Shown: one piece after another, positions 47,931-59,322 of the stretch
Layout of the letters: each line of letters begins with the position of its first letter
Position numbering within the stretch: position 1 is the first letter of the stretch
Assembly: GCA_021613375.1 (NCBI GenBank)
Contig: CM038711.1
Location: 23,171,723-23,235,722, forward strand
Source: Megaleporinus macrocephalus
Lineage: Eukaryota > Chordata > Actinopteri > Characiformes > Anostomidae
Length of the DNA stretch: 64,000 nt
Reading direction: 5' to 3'
Made by a program: the position numbers and the translations under genes
Notes under the pieces: model-generated
What the model was told of the DNA's origin: nothing
The model's input: the letters and a program-made list of their open reading frames with translations, nothing else
Database searches by the model: none

Positions 47931-49743
47931 TGAAAGGTAGCCTTGTACTGTAGATGTTTTTATAGAGGGGGGAAAAAAGAGCAGCGGTCTTGTTGAAGTT
48001 GGAGCTGATATTTTTCCAGCGCAGAACAGCAGTGTAGATGGTGCTTCTGCTCAGGCTAAGTCTGTCTGTGTGTATTTATCTGTTAAGAAAGAATAAAAAA
48101 AAAACAGCAATCCTGAATGAAATCACAGGTAAACAATAGAGCTGCGCAGAATTAATTATACACTTTAATTTGATACAGTTTTTATTTGATCTAATATGAG
48201 TTTGCACAGCTTCAGATTTTTTTGGAAGTTGACAGTAATGTGCTGAAAGTCGACGAGGCCTAATCGCTGATGACTTCATAAACGAAAAAACACACACACA
48301 CACGAGAAGAATGCTTTAAAACAAGTGACCAAGAATTCGTGACACAGCAAAAATCCTCATGTCAGTAGAGAATGATGTGCCCTTTCCCTGAACCATGAAC
48401 GCATGGCTAGCCCTCAGGGACCTGGAGATACAGAGCCTGGAATCTCACAGTCGTTTCCAACTTAGTTGCACACTAGGAGGCCTTGCTGAGATGCTCGTCT
48501 GCGGTGGAGGTCCATAGAGCCAGAGAAATTTAGGGCACTGTAACTCGGCGAAAATTAAAAGAAGAACCTTCAGACTTTATGGAATTATATGGAAGTTACG
48601 CTTCCTCTCCAACAGAACGTAACTTTTATTGTAGATAAGTGTTCAATATGTAAAATCTCAGTCACTGTAGATCAGCAGATACATGTAATAACATGCTCTT
48701 TTCCAACGAGCCCTACCCCTCAGAACATTGGAGATACATACCCCAAAATTACCCCAAATACCCCACAATTAATCATGTGACTAGCTTAAAGCTACATCCC
48801 AGAGCAGTAAAGTCAACAGGTTGACTTGTTGTGAAGCCCCTACCATGCATATTGTTCTTACATCCCTACTGAACAGATAACCACTACATTGGGGTTTTAT
48901 TAATGCCAGTGTGTTCTCCTAGGTGTTTCTAAATTTCTCCTTCAGAAAGTCCAGTATTTTGCTCAGCACTGTTTGTATAGCAGTGCACGTAGCACACAAA
49001 GTTCATTTCCTCACATGCACACTCTGTGCTGTGTGTTAAGCTGCAGTGGGACTTGTTCTGTTTGACATCATACTTGGATTTCCCCTCTCTGCTTTACACT
49101 TAACATGCATTACAGTACACACACCTCCACTCACTCAGGGCTAAAGCTGAGAGCACTGGAAAGGGCAAAAAGGGAAACGGAGCGTTTGGGGACGGGTTGT
49201 TAAGAGAGCTCCCTTGCCTAGTCTTTTGGATGTGAGCTTTCTTGACCAGCTGCTTTGCAAGAGTGTAAGAGTTTCAAGTATAGAAAAGCGATTGAACACC
49301 AGAGATGCTGTTTTAAGTTGAGGCTGCTGAAGTCTTGAGCAGCACATAATGTGGAAGTCATGTAAAAAAAAGTTTTTATATTTTCTGAGATGACCGTATA
49401 CATATATTACTGAAATTATACCACTGATGTACGTCTGCTCTCTCTGAATGTAGATGAACTTCATGCAAATGAGCTGTGCAGCAGTCAGTCAGATCTGTAG
49501 CATGGTAACCAATAGAGGCATGGCCATAGTCACGCGACACGCTGAGATTCAATACTCAAGCACACTGAGGTGGAAAATTGGAGAAAGCAATTGATTTACT
49601 GATAATGTGGGCATTTTTGTGTTAGTCTAAAAATCTGAGGATGCTATAGAGTTTCGAAATGCACATATCGTAACTCTTCTAATACTCCATCATCACGCTG
49701 GAAAAAGAAGTAATTCAGCTCAGAAATACGGTTCAGGCTCATC

Positions 49744-49764
49744 ATATATATATATATATATATA
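49744..49764. repeat. short (TA)n run
   Basis: About ten TA units. Confidence 0.85.
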
Positions 49765-49947
49765 ATCAGCATGTATAAGATGTATATGGAGGCGTTTTTG
49801 TGTTGTATATGGCTCAGTTTTATGTGATTACTTATTTTTAATCTCTTAAATTTTTCTGGAAAAGTATATAGTTAGAGGTTTTCAACACAATGTGTTTTAT
49901 TGTTTTATTACAAACTGTTTTATTGTGGGCCGATAGTATGTGTCATA

Positions 49948-50165
49948 TACAGTTACATGCAAAGGTTTGGGCGCCCCTGTTTAAATGATGACGTTTTGTT
50001 CAGTGAAATAAAGTTAACACAAAGCACTTCATCATGTTTTATGTTAGATTTTATGCATGTTTATTTGTTGAATTTAACATTTAGGAGAAAAAAACATGAT
50101 TATTTATTGTTATTATTTTTTTCAGTTTGTTAAATGCAATATTATATAAATAAATAGATATTGCG
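49948..50165 (+). mobile_element. Tc1/mariner-like MITE, right end missing
   Basis: TA at 49948 is followed by CAGTTACATGCAAAGGTTTG, close to the ends of the elements at 17669 and 32963, and then by TTCAGTGAAATAAAGTTAAC and GCACTTCATCATG. No matching inverted end is found before the hAT insertion at 50283, so the copy is truncated. The right limit is approximate. Confidence 0.45.
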
Positions 50166-50274
50166 TCTAGGTTTGCTCCCTGTAGTTGACTTTTTACTTC
50201 AGAATCACTTCAAAACATGTTTTGAATGGGGGAGTTCAGTCATGTCTGTGTTGAGACTGTCAGAATCTACCTGT

Positions 50275-50997
50275 GGTGGCATTAGGGCTGGAGCAACGCG
50301 TCGACGTAATCGATTACCAAATTACATTGATTACCATAACGTGCGTGGATGCGCCGAGGAGAAGGTATTTCGGGGAATTTCTAATGAACGTGCAGAACCT
50401 CTTTTCACAAAGTTCCACCGTTTCTTCTTCGTCGTGTCCGTGTGGAAGTGGTCGCGTCGTGCGCTGCCCCCACGGTCTCCAGCCGCATTGCTCCATCCCG
50501 TCTGTATCCGTAAGATTTCCGAAAACTAATGTATGTACGAAATGAATGCGGACAGAAGAGTACGGACAGAAGACTCCGTGCGTATCCGTATTTAACGTTA
50601 AGCATAAATGGGCCTTAAAACATGTTTCTTTTAGTAGTAGTCACTTAACTACGCATTGCTAACAGTTTCTTAATCGTCCAGTAGGCTACGTGTGTAGGCT
50701 ACGTGTAATTTGTGCCTCTGAAAGTCCTGTCAGAGTGTAGACTTTTAGTCTTTAATAAATAAAAAAACAAATATATATATATATATGCACACAAATATGT
50801 ATATATATATATATATGCACACAAATCATCCATTGGTTCCAAATTCATAACAAAGTAAAAAAAAATCCTAATGCACTTATATTAGAGTAATCTAAAAATT
50901 ACTTATTAGATTAATCGACTAAAAAACAAACAAACAAAAAAACCTGTCAGATTAATCGATTATGAAATTGATCGTTAGGTGCAGCCCTAGCTGGCAT
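50275..50997. mobile_element. non-autonomous hAT element with 8-base target duplication
   Basis: The element spans 50283-50989 (707 bases). Its left end is TAGGGCTGGAGCAACG, and its right end on the minus strand is TAGGGCTGCACCTAACG, giving inverted repeats of the TAGGGCTG type seen in many fish hAT families. The flanks are GGTGGCAT (50275-50282) and GCTGGCAT (50990-50997), an 8-base duplication with one mismatch, as hAT transposases create. The interior has no transposase frame. It includes a CpG-rich part (50340-50520), tandem CGGACAGAAGA words near 50550-50572 and a TA/GCACACAAA duplication at 50770-50825. Confidence 0.85.
50770..50825. repeat. two-copy TA-rich tandem duplication inside the hAT element
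   Basis: A block of (TA)n followed by TGCACACAAAT is present twice in tandem. Confidence 0.85.
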
Positions 50998-51582
50998 TGA
51001 ACGTAACTTGGGGGTTACATCTACTCAGCAGTGCCAAAACTTTAAATATTTGAAATATCAAACAATCTTAACATCTATGCTGATGACTTTCCACTATCAC
51101 TGTGCATACCTAGTACCTGAGCGTTGACTTGGCCCTGTTGTGTGATGGAATGCGTTCTCGTGGCTGCTCTGAATGTGCTGCGTGTTCGCCCATTACAGCA
51201 TCACTTTGCCAGTGTTCAGCTACCGGCTGCTTCCTCGCTTGCCGTGACGTTTCTCCTGTCGTTTGTCATTTGTTTGTGGGGGGGTGGTTTCTTTGGCGTC
51301 CCTCCCCTCGGTGCGGTGGATGCCTCGCGGTGTCCGTAAAGCCCAGCGTCACTCCGTCGCTAATTATTTTCCCTCTCTCACGATGGAGGCAGCGCTGCAC
51401 TGTTTAAAAAAAAAGAAGAAAAAGAAGAGGGGGGGAAAAACATATCAACCTAACGAGGGGTAATTAGCAGGTCCCTGCAAGGCGGGGCTGTGCTCAGCTA
51501 CACGACTGCTCTGTGGATTCTACTAATTCACTTCTCCTCATCTAATTACCCCACACAAACATGGCTGTTTGTCTTCCCTCAG

Positions 51583-51620
51583 AGAGAGAGAGAGAGAGAG
51601 AGGGAGTGAGAGAGGTGGGG
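51583..51620. repeat. (GA)n microsatellite
   Basis: GA run with GGGAGTGAG interruption. Confidence 0.88.
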
Positions 51621-51964
51621 GGGATAGCAGTGGTATCTAAGCGATTGCCCCCCCTCCACCACCACCACCACCCAAACACACACATACTGAGCCTGACCTG
51701 AGGCTTATTGTAAAGTAAAACTAACATGGCTTTGTGTAATACAGAGACCGATTAGCTACTACTAGTACTGCATTAGATCTATTAGGCTTATATATAGTAT
51801 CAACATCAAATAACATGTATAATGCATCATGATGATTTTCTCTAATAATGATGTAATATGCTGTTGATGACTGTAATAAATTGTAATATCAGTAATAACA
51901 GGAAACCCATGAGAATATAAAGAGAAATAAAGCACAGATTTTTTTTTGAAAAAAAGATGAAAAA

Positions 51965-52345
51965 TTGTTTAGGCAGTCCATCTATTTCATAACCAGTGTC
52001 TCGCCATTAGTCATGGTTTTGAGTCTTTCAACTCCTAAATCTGTTGATGTTTTACACGTTATGAATGTATCAGAGTACATCTACCTGTGCTAGCATTAAA
52101 TGCAACTTAAGGGTTACTGGAGCTCAGTGGTACCTAAAGTGTTTGACGTATCAGATCTGAACATCTATACTGATATTTTTCAGTATCAGCGCATGTAACC
52201 TCAAGAAGATTGAATATTATTTAAGCAGTCCATCTATTTTAAAGCCAGCGTCCCACCATAACTCTGATTTTGAGTCTTCCACCTCGAAGTCTGTTGCGCT
52301 GTATTGATATATTACTCGGTATGAATGTATCCTGTGTTCAGAAAG
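51965..52345 (+). repeat. unclassified repeat family B, partly duplicated copy
   Basis: A module of about 120 bases occurs at 51972-52085 and 52222-52335. Both begin GCAGTCCATCTATTT and contain TTTTGAGTCTT, TCTGTTG and TATGAATGTATC. Between them lies the segment (52070-52200) homologous to the sequence around the hAT insertion. No transposase or terminal repeats are recognised. Confidence 0.6.
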
Positions 52346-54039
52346 GCTTAGCTGTATTCGTGTGGTTTGAGAGCTCTTAGGTCTGTTTGGTAGAAGCACT
52401 TTTGAGTGGTCTGGGGTTGAGATGGCTGTGAAATAGCTGTAGCTCTCTGAATTAAACGTGTTATTCAAGTGCAGTGTAATTATTTTAGGCTAGAGTTCGG
52501 GCAGCATGAAAATGCTCCTGCCGTGGGACAATCCTGGTTTATACACTTATATCTAACAGTGCAGGAGAGCAAACTGGAGAGTTTACATGCTTTCTTACCT
52601 GAAATTGAGTTGCTAAGGAAACACAGAAGTGAGTTTTAAACATATGAAAGTATGAAACGTCATATGTGTAGCTATTAGAGGTCAATATTTAATACTGTTG
52701 ATTGCTATATAATTAAATACCATGACATAATTAGTTGCATTTACAGTCAGTGTCCATTCTGGATTGAAGGATTCTGTCAGATATCTGACTTTTCTATTTG
52801 CTAATGTCTTCTCATTCTCCTGATTCTCCTCTGAAGCTTATCTGTAGTGCTTTGTGATGAATTTAACTGGTGGAGAAAAAATTGTGTTGGTCTGTTCTCA
52901 GATGAAATTCTTGTATTATTTCTTCTGTTGATTTAAGTTGGATGGAACTAAGTGTGGCCTCTTTTTTTGTCAGGTCAGCCATAGAACCAAAAACCAAGAA
53001 CCTCACCAAAAAACATAGTCTGAAGGCTTAAACATATATGTCTGATGGTGCAACACATCCCCTGACGCCAGGTTGTTTATGTTTTGTTCATAAGGCATCA
53101 TAACACCCAAGTAATCCTTTCATGCCAACTGACATAAACCCATATAGACGTCTACAGGCTTATACCCAACAGTGTCATGTTACACAAGTGCACAAGTCCA
53201 GAACTGGAGTGAAAGGTGCAAAGGTACTTTACTGTAACGAAAGATGATTTCTCCTAGCTATGATTGGACGTTGCATAGGAGCAGGGAGTTAGTGAAAAGT
53301 ATGCTGTGATTGGTTTGATATTTGTGTAAAATATAAAATTTAAATATGTATTTTACTTTTGCTTATGGAAAGAATATCAGAAATAGAAGATTTTAGCTGG
53401 AAGTAGCGGGACATGTGATTACAGGATTCAGCCATTCATGTTTTCCTCTGATTTCCTGTCAAGCATTTTTTTACTGATATTGATCAAAACTGATACTCTG
53501 TGAGGGGCTGGTGGCATCTTCCTAGCAGGCGGCCTAGATTTATTGCCAATGTAGTTTTTATTTTTAGTAATCCGGCGCGAGTTAAAGTGTATATTTTCAT
53601 TTCTGTGCTCATTTGTGCATGTTGGCGAGAGAAGGAGAGTGTGTGTATAAGTGTGTGTATGTGTGTGTATGTGAGAGAGTGTGAGGGCTCCTGGTGGCGG
53701 GATGGGCTGTGACTCAGAGATAATGGCCCACTGAAGAGAGAGGGCCAGGGGCTCCATCTGGCTGAGGGAAGCGTGAGGTGGGCTGTTGGGGGGGAGACCC
53801 CATGGGACCCCCAAACTCTCATTAACACACTGCTCCCCCTCTGAACAGGGGGACAACACACACCCCACCGTAAATTACTGATTAAAACACACACACACAT
53901 TGAGGTGTGGAGTTATGGCAGTATGTGTTTGTGTCATCGGTGCCTGGATGTGGTGTTTGATGACTCTTCATGTGTACATTCAGTGTGAAGGTTATGGAGC
54001 TTACATGCTGATGCAGGTGACGTGCACACAGCAGCGCTG

Positions 54040-54260
54040 ATAAATGATGGGCTCAATCAAGGGCACGACAGCCGCGCACGCCGAAACCTCGCCGCTAAGG
54101 AGCGTGTGTCCGGCCGGGTTCACACCTACACCCTCGCGCAGCGGTCAGTCTAAAGCCTCGCGTGTGGAGTGTGGAGCGTCTGTCCTCTACCACCACCGCT
54201 GTCCCACAAGGACAGAAAGAAGAGTCAAGGAGAGCCACACTGAAAAAAAACTGCTCACTC
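54040..54260. promoter_or_regulatory. short CpG-rich intronic block
   Basis: A local cluster of CpG dinucleotides (GACAGCCGCGCACGCCG, CCTCGCCGC, CCTCGCGCAGCGG) stands out from AT-rich surroundings. No exon is supported. It may be a small CpG island or regulatory element. Confidence 0.22.
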
Positions 54261-55239
54261 CTTTACGCTTTCATCTCATACAGCTCACTTTAAACAAACA
54301 TTAACCCTTAAAGGCCACAGCCCAACAGTAAAAGCAGATTCTCTCACATTAAAGCACCAAGACGTTCAGTGAAAAGGGTAGATTTTAGGCTTACGACTAC
54401 ATGTGACCTGAGGAGATATTTATTATGATTAGACTTGGATCTAAAGTTGTTGTTGAGTGTGGCTGAAACAAACTGAAGAAAGGAAGCGTCATAAAGTTAA
54501 CCTAAAATTGATATTTAGCATTGAGTCCTTAATTGAAATGTAATGATTATGTTGTCTTCGATTATCTTCTGCGTTTGTTACTTCACTGTGCACCAGCAAC
54601 CAAAAGAATCATAATATTAGCCAATAGCATCTTGTTTTACCGCCATAACTCCCCTCCCCCACACCTATCATCTTAGCTAGCCCAAAACACTCCTCTATGC
54701 CTGAAATGCTTAGTTGGAATTACAGCCCTTTTCTCAACTCGTAGCCACATCCTTACAAAATCCAGCGAGCTAAAAAAGTCAAAACCTGGTCCTGTTCCAG
54801 TCTAACTTGTGAAGGAGGATTGGGTCTACCATCTCGTTCTACTTGGCTCTCAGGATCGGACTCGGGCTTAAACTGATATGGCAGATTGACACCATTGTAA
54901 AAACAGACACAGCATTGTGCGAACGGAACTTGTAGCAAGATGCAACGCTGGCTGTTGACCATTTGGAGCACACTGGGCTCATCCTGAGGCGAGGCCTAAA
55001 GACACAGGAGCTCAGACAGTGCAGTTCAGACAGACTGTGAATACAGACGTACAGTAGAGACAAATGAAGAATATCACCTGCTTTAAAAATCACACATTTT
55101 CCAGATCACCTCTCAAGGCTGGATGATACTGAGCTTCAGCCACCAGAGCTGTAGCAGTTAGGCTAGTTGTGCTGTGTCAGCAGTAGTGTATGTGTGTATG
55201 CATGTTAGCGAACTGCGCAGCGATCAGGAGAGAAATGTG

Positions 55240-55460
55240 GGCTCTCTGAACATATCAGCGGACATAAAGCGGCCTTGTTCATCTGAATGGCTCTTTAGAA
55301 ATCATTAGTCTCCTCGGACGGCACTCTCCCTGCACAGCCCTCATTTCATTTGGCTCTCCTGCGCCGCTGCTGAGTTATGTTAGAAAAGCCTCGTCTCTGA
55401 ACGGCCCTGCCGAGTCTTGTTAGTCGTGACCTCATCGTCCACTTCTCCAGACGTGCTCTT
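55240..55460. promoter_or_regulatory. candidate regulatory block
   Basis: Non-repetitive sequence with CAGCGGACATAAAGCGGCC, AGAAATCATTAGTCTCC and CCTCATTTCATTTGGC words. It lacks low-complexity runs and differs in base composition from the AT-rich flanks. Conservation is untested. Confidence 0.25.
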
Positions 55461-56853
55461 TGCGTTGCGTGCATTTGGTGAAGTCTGTATGTGTGCATGT
55501 ATTATTTTTATTAGTGCGAGGATAATGAGGAGTTATAGAAGTTATAGGTGCACAAAAAGCTGATTCTCCTCACAGTGAATTACTGAATCAGTCTTTTAGC
55601 ATTTAGCATTGTTCTTACGCTACCTGAATTCTCATTTGTATACCGATACCACATGTAGTGCCCGACATCCAAACAATGCTCTGGGAAAAAATGAAACCTG
55701 GTTTTCCAAGTGTTACAGCTTATCAGAGTACAGGATACGTTGGCAAAGTAGGGTTAGTCTGTTTAAACACTGCATATCCTATTTTTAAGGTCTGCTGGAT
55801 TTTATGTAGTTTTATATACGAAAAACATTATTATCACTCATTTTTACATGACTATAAATTCCAGCCTCTCTTTATCCATCAGGAAGTAAACATGCTTTTG
55901 TTGGTACTGTCGTAGTTACCTATGACTGACACCACTAAAACCATTCTGAAGCAGGAGAAAAGCTGAAAGTAAAAGTCGCTGCTACTAACTGCATAAACAA
56001 TGAGACAAAGAAAGCTGTGCACCACAGGTTTTTATATATACTGTTTTGTTTTAAACTATTTTGTATGAAAAAGATATTTTACATAGGGTTAAACATGATT
56101 CCTGTAACTGAAATACTAAACATTAATAGTAAATAAACAAACATAGATAATCTTAGTATGTTTTGTTCGTGCCATAAAGATTTCGCCATAACTAAAGAGA
56201 CTGTATTGTCTAGGATTGAATATTTTTAGGGATGCTCTGAAATTTCCGATACACAGAGTACAGCAAAGTCGTGTTCACATGCACGTTTTAGGTAATAATA
56301 AAAAAATCACTAACGACAGTGCCGAAGTGTAAATTCTAACTAAGAGATAATAGAATGCATTGGCTTGGATGATTTCTCGCTGTTGTAGAGGGTGTAAATA
56401 TTTTAGTAAGTTTACTTTAGAAAGTTGTATATAAAAGTTTGAGCAAATTAGAAAACCAGCTCGACATGTAATTTGACAAAGTGAAAATGTCCACTACAGG
56501 GAACGCCCTTCATGCACAGTCACTACTGTTACTGACTTGTAATGTAACGTCTATTCAAAAGTCCTGTTTAAAAGTTATTTGGTTACTAAAATCAGTAGAA
56601 AATAATACATTTTAATTTTACTCTCTTGGAAAATCAACAAAACAGGTCATTTGATCTAGGGGTGTTTCTTGTTGTGTGACTCTAATCTGTTTTTATTGTC
56701 AGTTTTTTCGATTCCAGTTTGGGTCGGTTTTCTTTTCAGTACATCACTACATACCATGTCAAACTTAAAAAAGAAAAGAAGAGTGTTTTACCACCATATT
56801 GGAATTTCTGAGTTGGCTATTGGATAGTGTCATCCAATTCCTTCTTTCTCCTA

Positions 56854-56858
<5 letters not shown>

Positions 56859-56905
<47 letters not shown>
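56859..56905. repeat. (GT)n microsatellite
   Basis: A perfect GT run of about 46 bases. Confidence 0.96.
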
Positions 56906-56906
<1 letters not shown>

Positions 56907-57441
56907 AAGGCCTCGTCTGGAGCTAGGAAGAGTGCAGCTGGGGTACACAACACATGTGTATATCAATCTAGCAGAGAGAGCGAGAGAGAGAGTGCTGTAA
57001 TGGCAGTGGCCCTGCAGTCTAAATGGAGTGTGTTGTGGAGACCCCCTCTGGAGACCACCTCCCCCTCCGGAGAGGAGGAATGCTTACTGGAGAAGGATGG
57101 GGGGATGATGGCAGGCAGGAAAATGGAGGTGAAACAGAAAGAGAGAGACAAGGAAGGAGAGAGAATAGAGTGGGCGAGCGCGTGTGTGGTTTGGAGCGGT
57201 GCGCGATGTGCCAGCAGCTTTTATATTCCGCCTGCCGTCCTACGGCGCGGAGCGGCGCGAGCCAGCCTTGTTTCGAACAGGGGGATGAAAAAGATGGAGG
57301 GAGGAGAGAAGGAGAGGTAGAGAGGGCCGGAGTGAGGTCCCGCCTGGCTCCTCCCTTGTTGCCATGGTAGCAGGTTGTGCTGGCATGTGCCTTGGTTGGC
57401 AGTGCCCATACCTCTGGCATCAGGGTACCTGGGGGAACGAT

Positions 57442-57471
57442 GGTGTGTGTGTGTGTGTGTGTGTGTGTGTG
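57442..57471. repeat. (GT)n microsatellite
   Basis: About 15 GT units. Confidence 0.93.
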
Positions 57472-58084
57472 ATTGAATGAGGCGAGGGAGGGAGTGAGTG
57501 TGTGTTACTGCTGCTATCCGTTTTCACTGAGATTAGAACCTCTCATGGATGAAATAGTGCAGTTAGTGCACCTTTGTGTTTGTGCGCGAGTGGTGTGTAA
57601 CATCAGCTCACAACTACTATCAGTGTAGTGTCAGTTAGGGGCCGCTCTCCTCCCTGTCCAGACGGCACTCTCACCACTGGACAGATGGCCATCCCGCCCC
57701 ACACACCCTGCAAAACCTCCCAAACGCTCCCACCTTCACCCCCACCTCTCCGGGACTGATGGTGGGGAGAGTGAAACTAGAGCACCTCAGCACTCCCTCA
57801 CTCAGAAACACCTCTCCACCCTCACCCCCTACCCCTTACCCAGCCACCCGCAGCCCGAGCTGGGCTCCGGCCCAGAGCGAGTCCCAGGCTGTCCTCTGGC
57901 CTACAGCCCTGAGCTCCAGGCCCCATTAGCCATTAGCGGTGCTAGCGTAGCCAGGCTTGGCCAAATTAGAGGCGCTGATCAGAGTGTGGCGAGCGGAGGA
58001 ATGACCACCTCCTGCTTCCCTCTGATTGCACAAGTCCAGGATGATTAGACAGGATGTTAAGCCCGGGGGAGCTGCTGAGCTGCC

Positions 58085-58278
58085 CCCCTTCCTCCCTCCC
58101 TCCCTCCCTCCGCTCCTAATTTCTCCTCTGCCCTCGCGCTCCCTCCTTTCCTCGCTCTGTTTCTCTCTACCTCTTTCGGGGCTCCTTTTTTCAGCCTCTG
58201 TGCTCTCATCTTCAGGCCTTCTCCTCTTTTCTCACGTGTTCTTATCAGTACACTCACTTCATTGCTCCCCTTCTCAGC

Positions 58279-58317
<39 letters not shown>

Positions 58318-58680
58318 TTTAAAGCCTTTATGCACTTTAAACCACTATGCACGGTTTCTCCTTCCTTCTCATTTTCTTTTTATTCTCCTTGTTCTTTTCC
58401 TCCAGCTCTCCTTCCATTCTCTTCTACATCATCATTCTTTTTCTTTAATTCTTTTCTTTTTCTACTCTTTCTCTTAGCCTCTCTTTCTTCACTCATCCTC
58501 AGTTGCAGTTCTGGTGTTAAGACCTTACTTTCCTCTTCCTTTATTTTGGCCCATCTTGTCCTCTCCTGTCCCTCACTTTCATCAATCTATCTGAGCCCCC
58601 CCATGTCTACATCCCTGTTTATCTTTTTGTCTTTCTCCCCTCTCTCCCTCTCTCTCTCTCCCTCTCTCTCTGTCTCTTTG
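58085..58680 (+). repeat. pyrimidine-rich domain with (CT)n core
   Basis: The plus strand is strongly C/T-rich for about 600 bases. It contains a (CCCT)n run near 58086-58111 and a (CT)n run at 58280-58314. The open frames across it are composition artefacts. Confidence 0.85.
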
Positions 58681-59121
58681 CGGTCTCCTGTGCAGTCCTT
58701 TCAGAGTGCAGCGTTTAATGTGATAATAAGGTGTGAAAATGGAGCCACAATGGCGGAAGGAGGATTGCGCTGGCGGATTTCAGCACCGCGAGTGAGTGTG
58801 TGGCGCGCGGGCCTGTCTAGAGCCTCAGAGCTCCACAGCTTCCCACTGACGGGCTCATGCAGGCTCCAAATACACTGTGTAGACCACCGTTTACCTGCTC
58901 CTCTGTTTGCATGCTCGTATAGTGCTGCTGGCATGAACCAGTGCCTTTAGAAGTGTAACTGTATTGTTATGTTATTGTTCTATACTCTGTACTTTTTCTA
59001 CACCCCTATAATCTGTGTCCTTTGTTTTTGTGTGATAGAAGGCTGGTATGCTCTGATGCTCAGGCTGGTCATGCTAATGCCGTTTCTTTTCTGCTCGTTG
59101 TGTGTCCGTGTGGTTGTGCAG

Positions 59122-59322
59122 ACGCGGCTGTGCCAGAGCGTGACTCCGAGGGCAAGGACAGGGCCGGCGGTGAAGATGGCGAACACAGTGTGACCAGTCA
59201 TGATGAGCGAGCAGGCGAGGAGGATTTGGACGATGAGTCCATCTTCACCTGCGACAACTGCCAACAGGACTTCGAATGCCTGGCTGACTTGACGGAACAC
59301 CGCACCAACCACTGCCCTGCAG
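59122..59322 (+). CDS. znf423: znf423 coding exon 3 (acidic linker and first C2H2 finger)
   Basis: A 201-base exon lies between GTTGTGCAG and the donor GTACGC, again phase 1 at both ends. It encodes residues 34-100. Residues 34-73 are an acidic, hydrophilic linker including [10 protein letters not shown] and EEDLDDES, and they correspond to the NSVTSQEER..EDMEDES segment of mammalian ZNF423. Residues 77-97 form a classic finger, C77-X2-C80-X12-H93-X3-H97, reading [21 protein letters not shown], here as [10 protein letters not shown] and [11 protein letters not shown]. It matches the first finger of ZNF423 almost residue for residue. All four zinc ligands are present. This is the strongest evidence for the gene assignment. 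Confidence 0.95.

Larger units (their letters stand above)
50255..51115 (+). repeat. unclassified repeat family B, copy interrupted by hAT
   Basis: The left flank ending ATCTACCTGTGGTGGCAT and the right flank starting TGAACGTAACTTGGGGGTTA together align with the uninterrupted copy at 52070-52200, which reads ATCTACCTGTG, CTAGCATTAAATGCAACTTA, AGGGTTAC and so on. Later shared words are AACATCTATGCTGATGA and CACTATCA.TG. This repeat predates the hAT insertion. Confidence 0.6.
37231..59121 (+). other. znf423: znf423 intron 2 (21.9 kb)
   Basis: The intron begins GTACGT, followed at once by a CA run, and ends GGTTGTGCAG. It holds the compound minisatellite, the hAT element, dispersed repeats and microsatellites listed separately. 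I see nothing gene-like in 37820-40380, 41400-42690, 42730-43020, 45500-46920, 47190-49740, 51120-51580, 51730-51960, 52350-54030, 54310-55230, 55470-56850, 57480-58270 or 58320-59100. These are ordinary intronic sequence with scattered short CT, GA and GT runs, and the pyrimidine-rich parts at 39840-39900 and 58090-58680 give spurious serine-rich frames. Confidence 0.85.

Noticed and set aside
56220..56265. TAGGGATGCTCTGAAATTTCC as the end of another hAT element
   Set aside because: It resembles a known fish hAT end, but no opposite terminus or target duplication was found nearby.
56799..57320. 173-codon plus-strand open frame
   Set aside because: It starts in unique sequence, then translates a GT microsatellite (a CV run) and GA-rich sequence. 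There is no family match.
58330..58950. 206-codon plus-strand open frame
   Set aside because: The longest frame in the window, but it is mostly the product of the pyrimidine-rich domain at 58085-58680, with no recognised motif.
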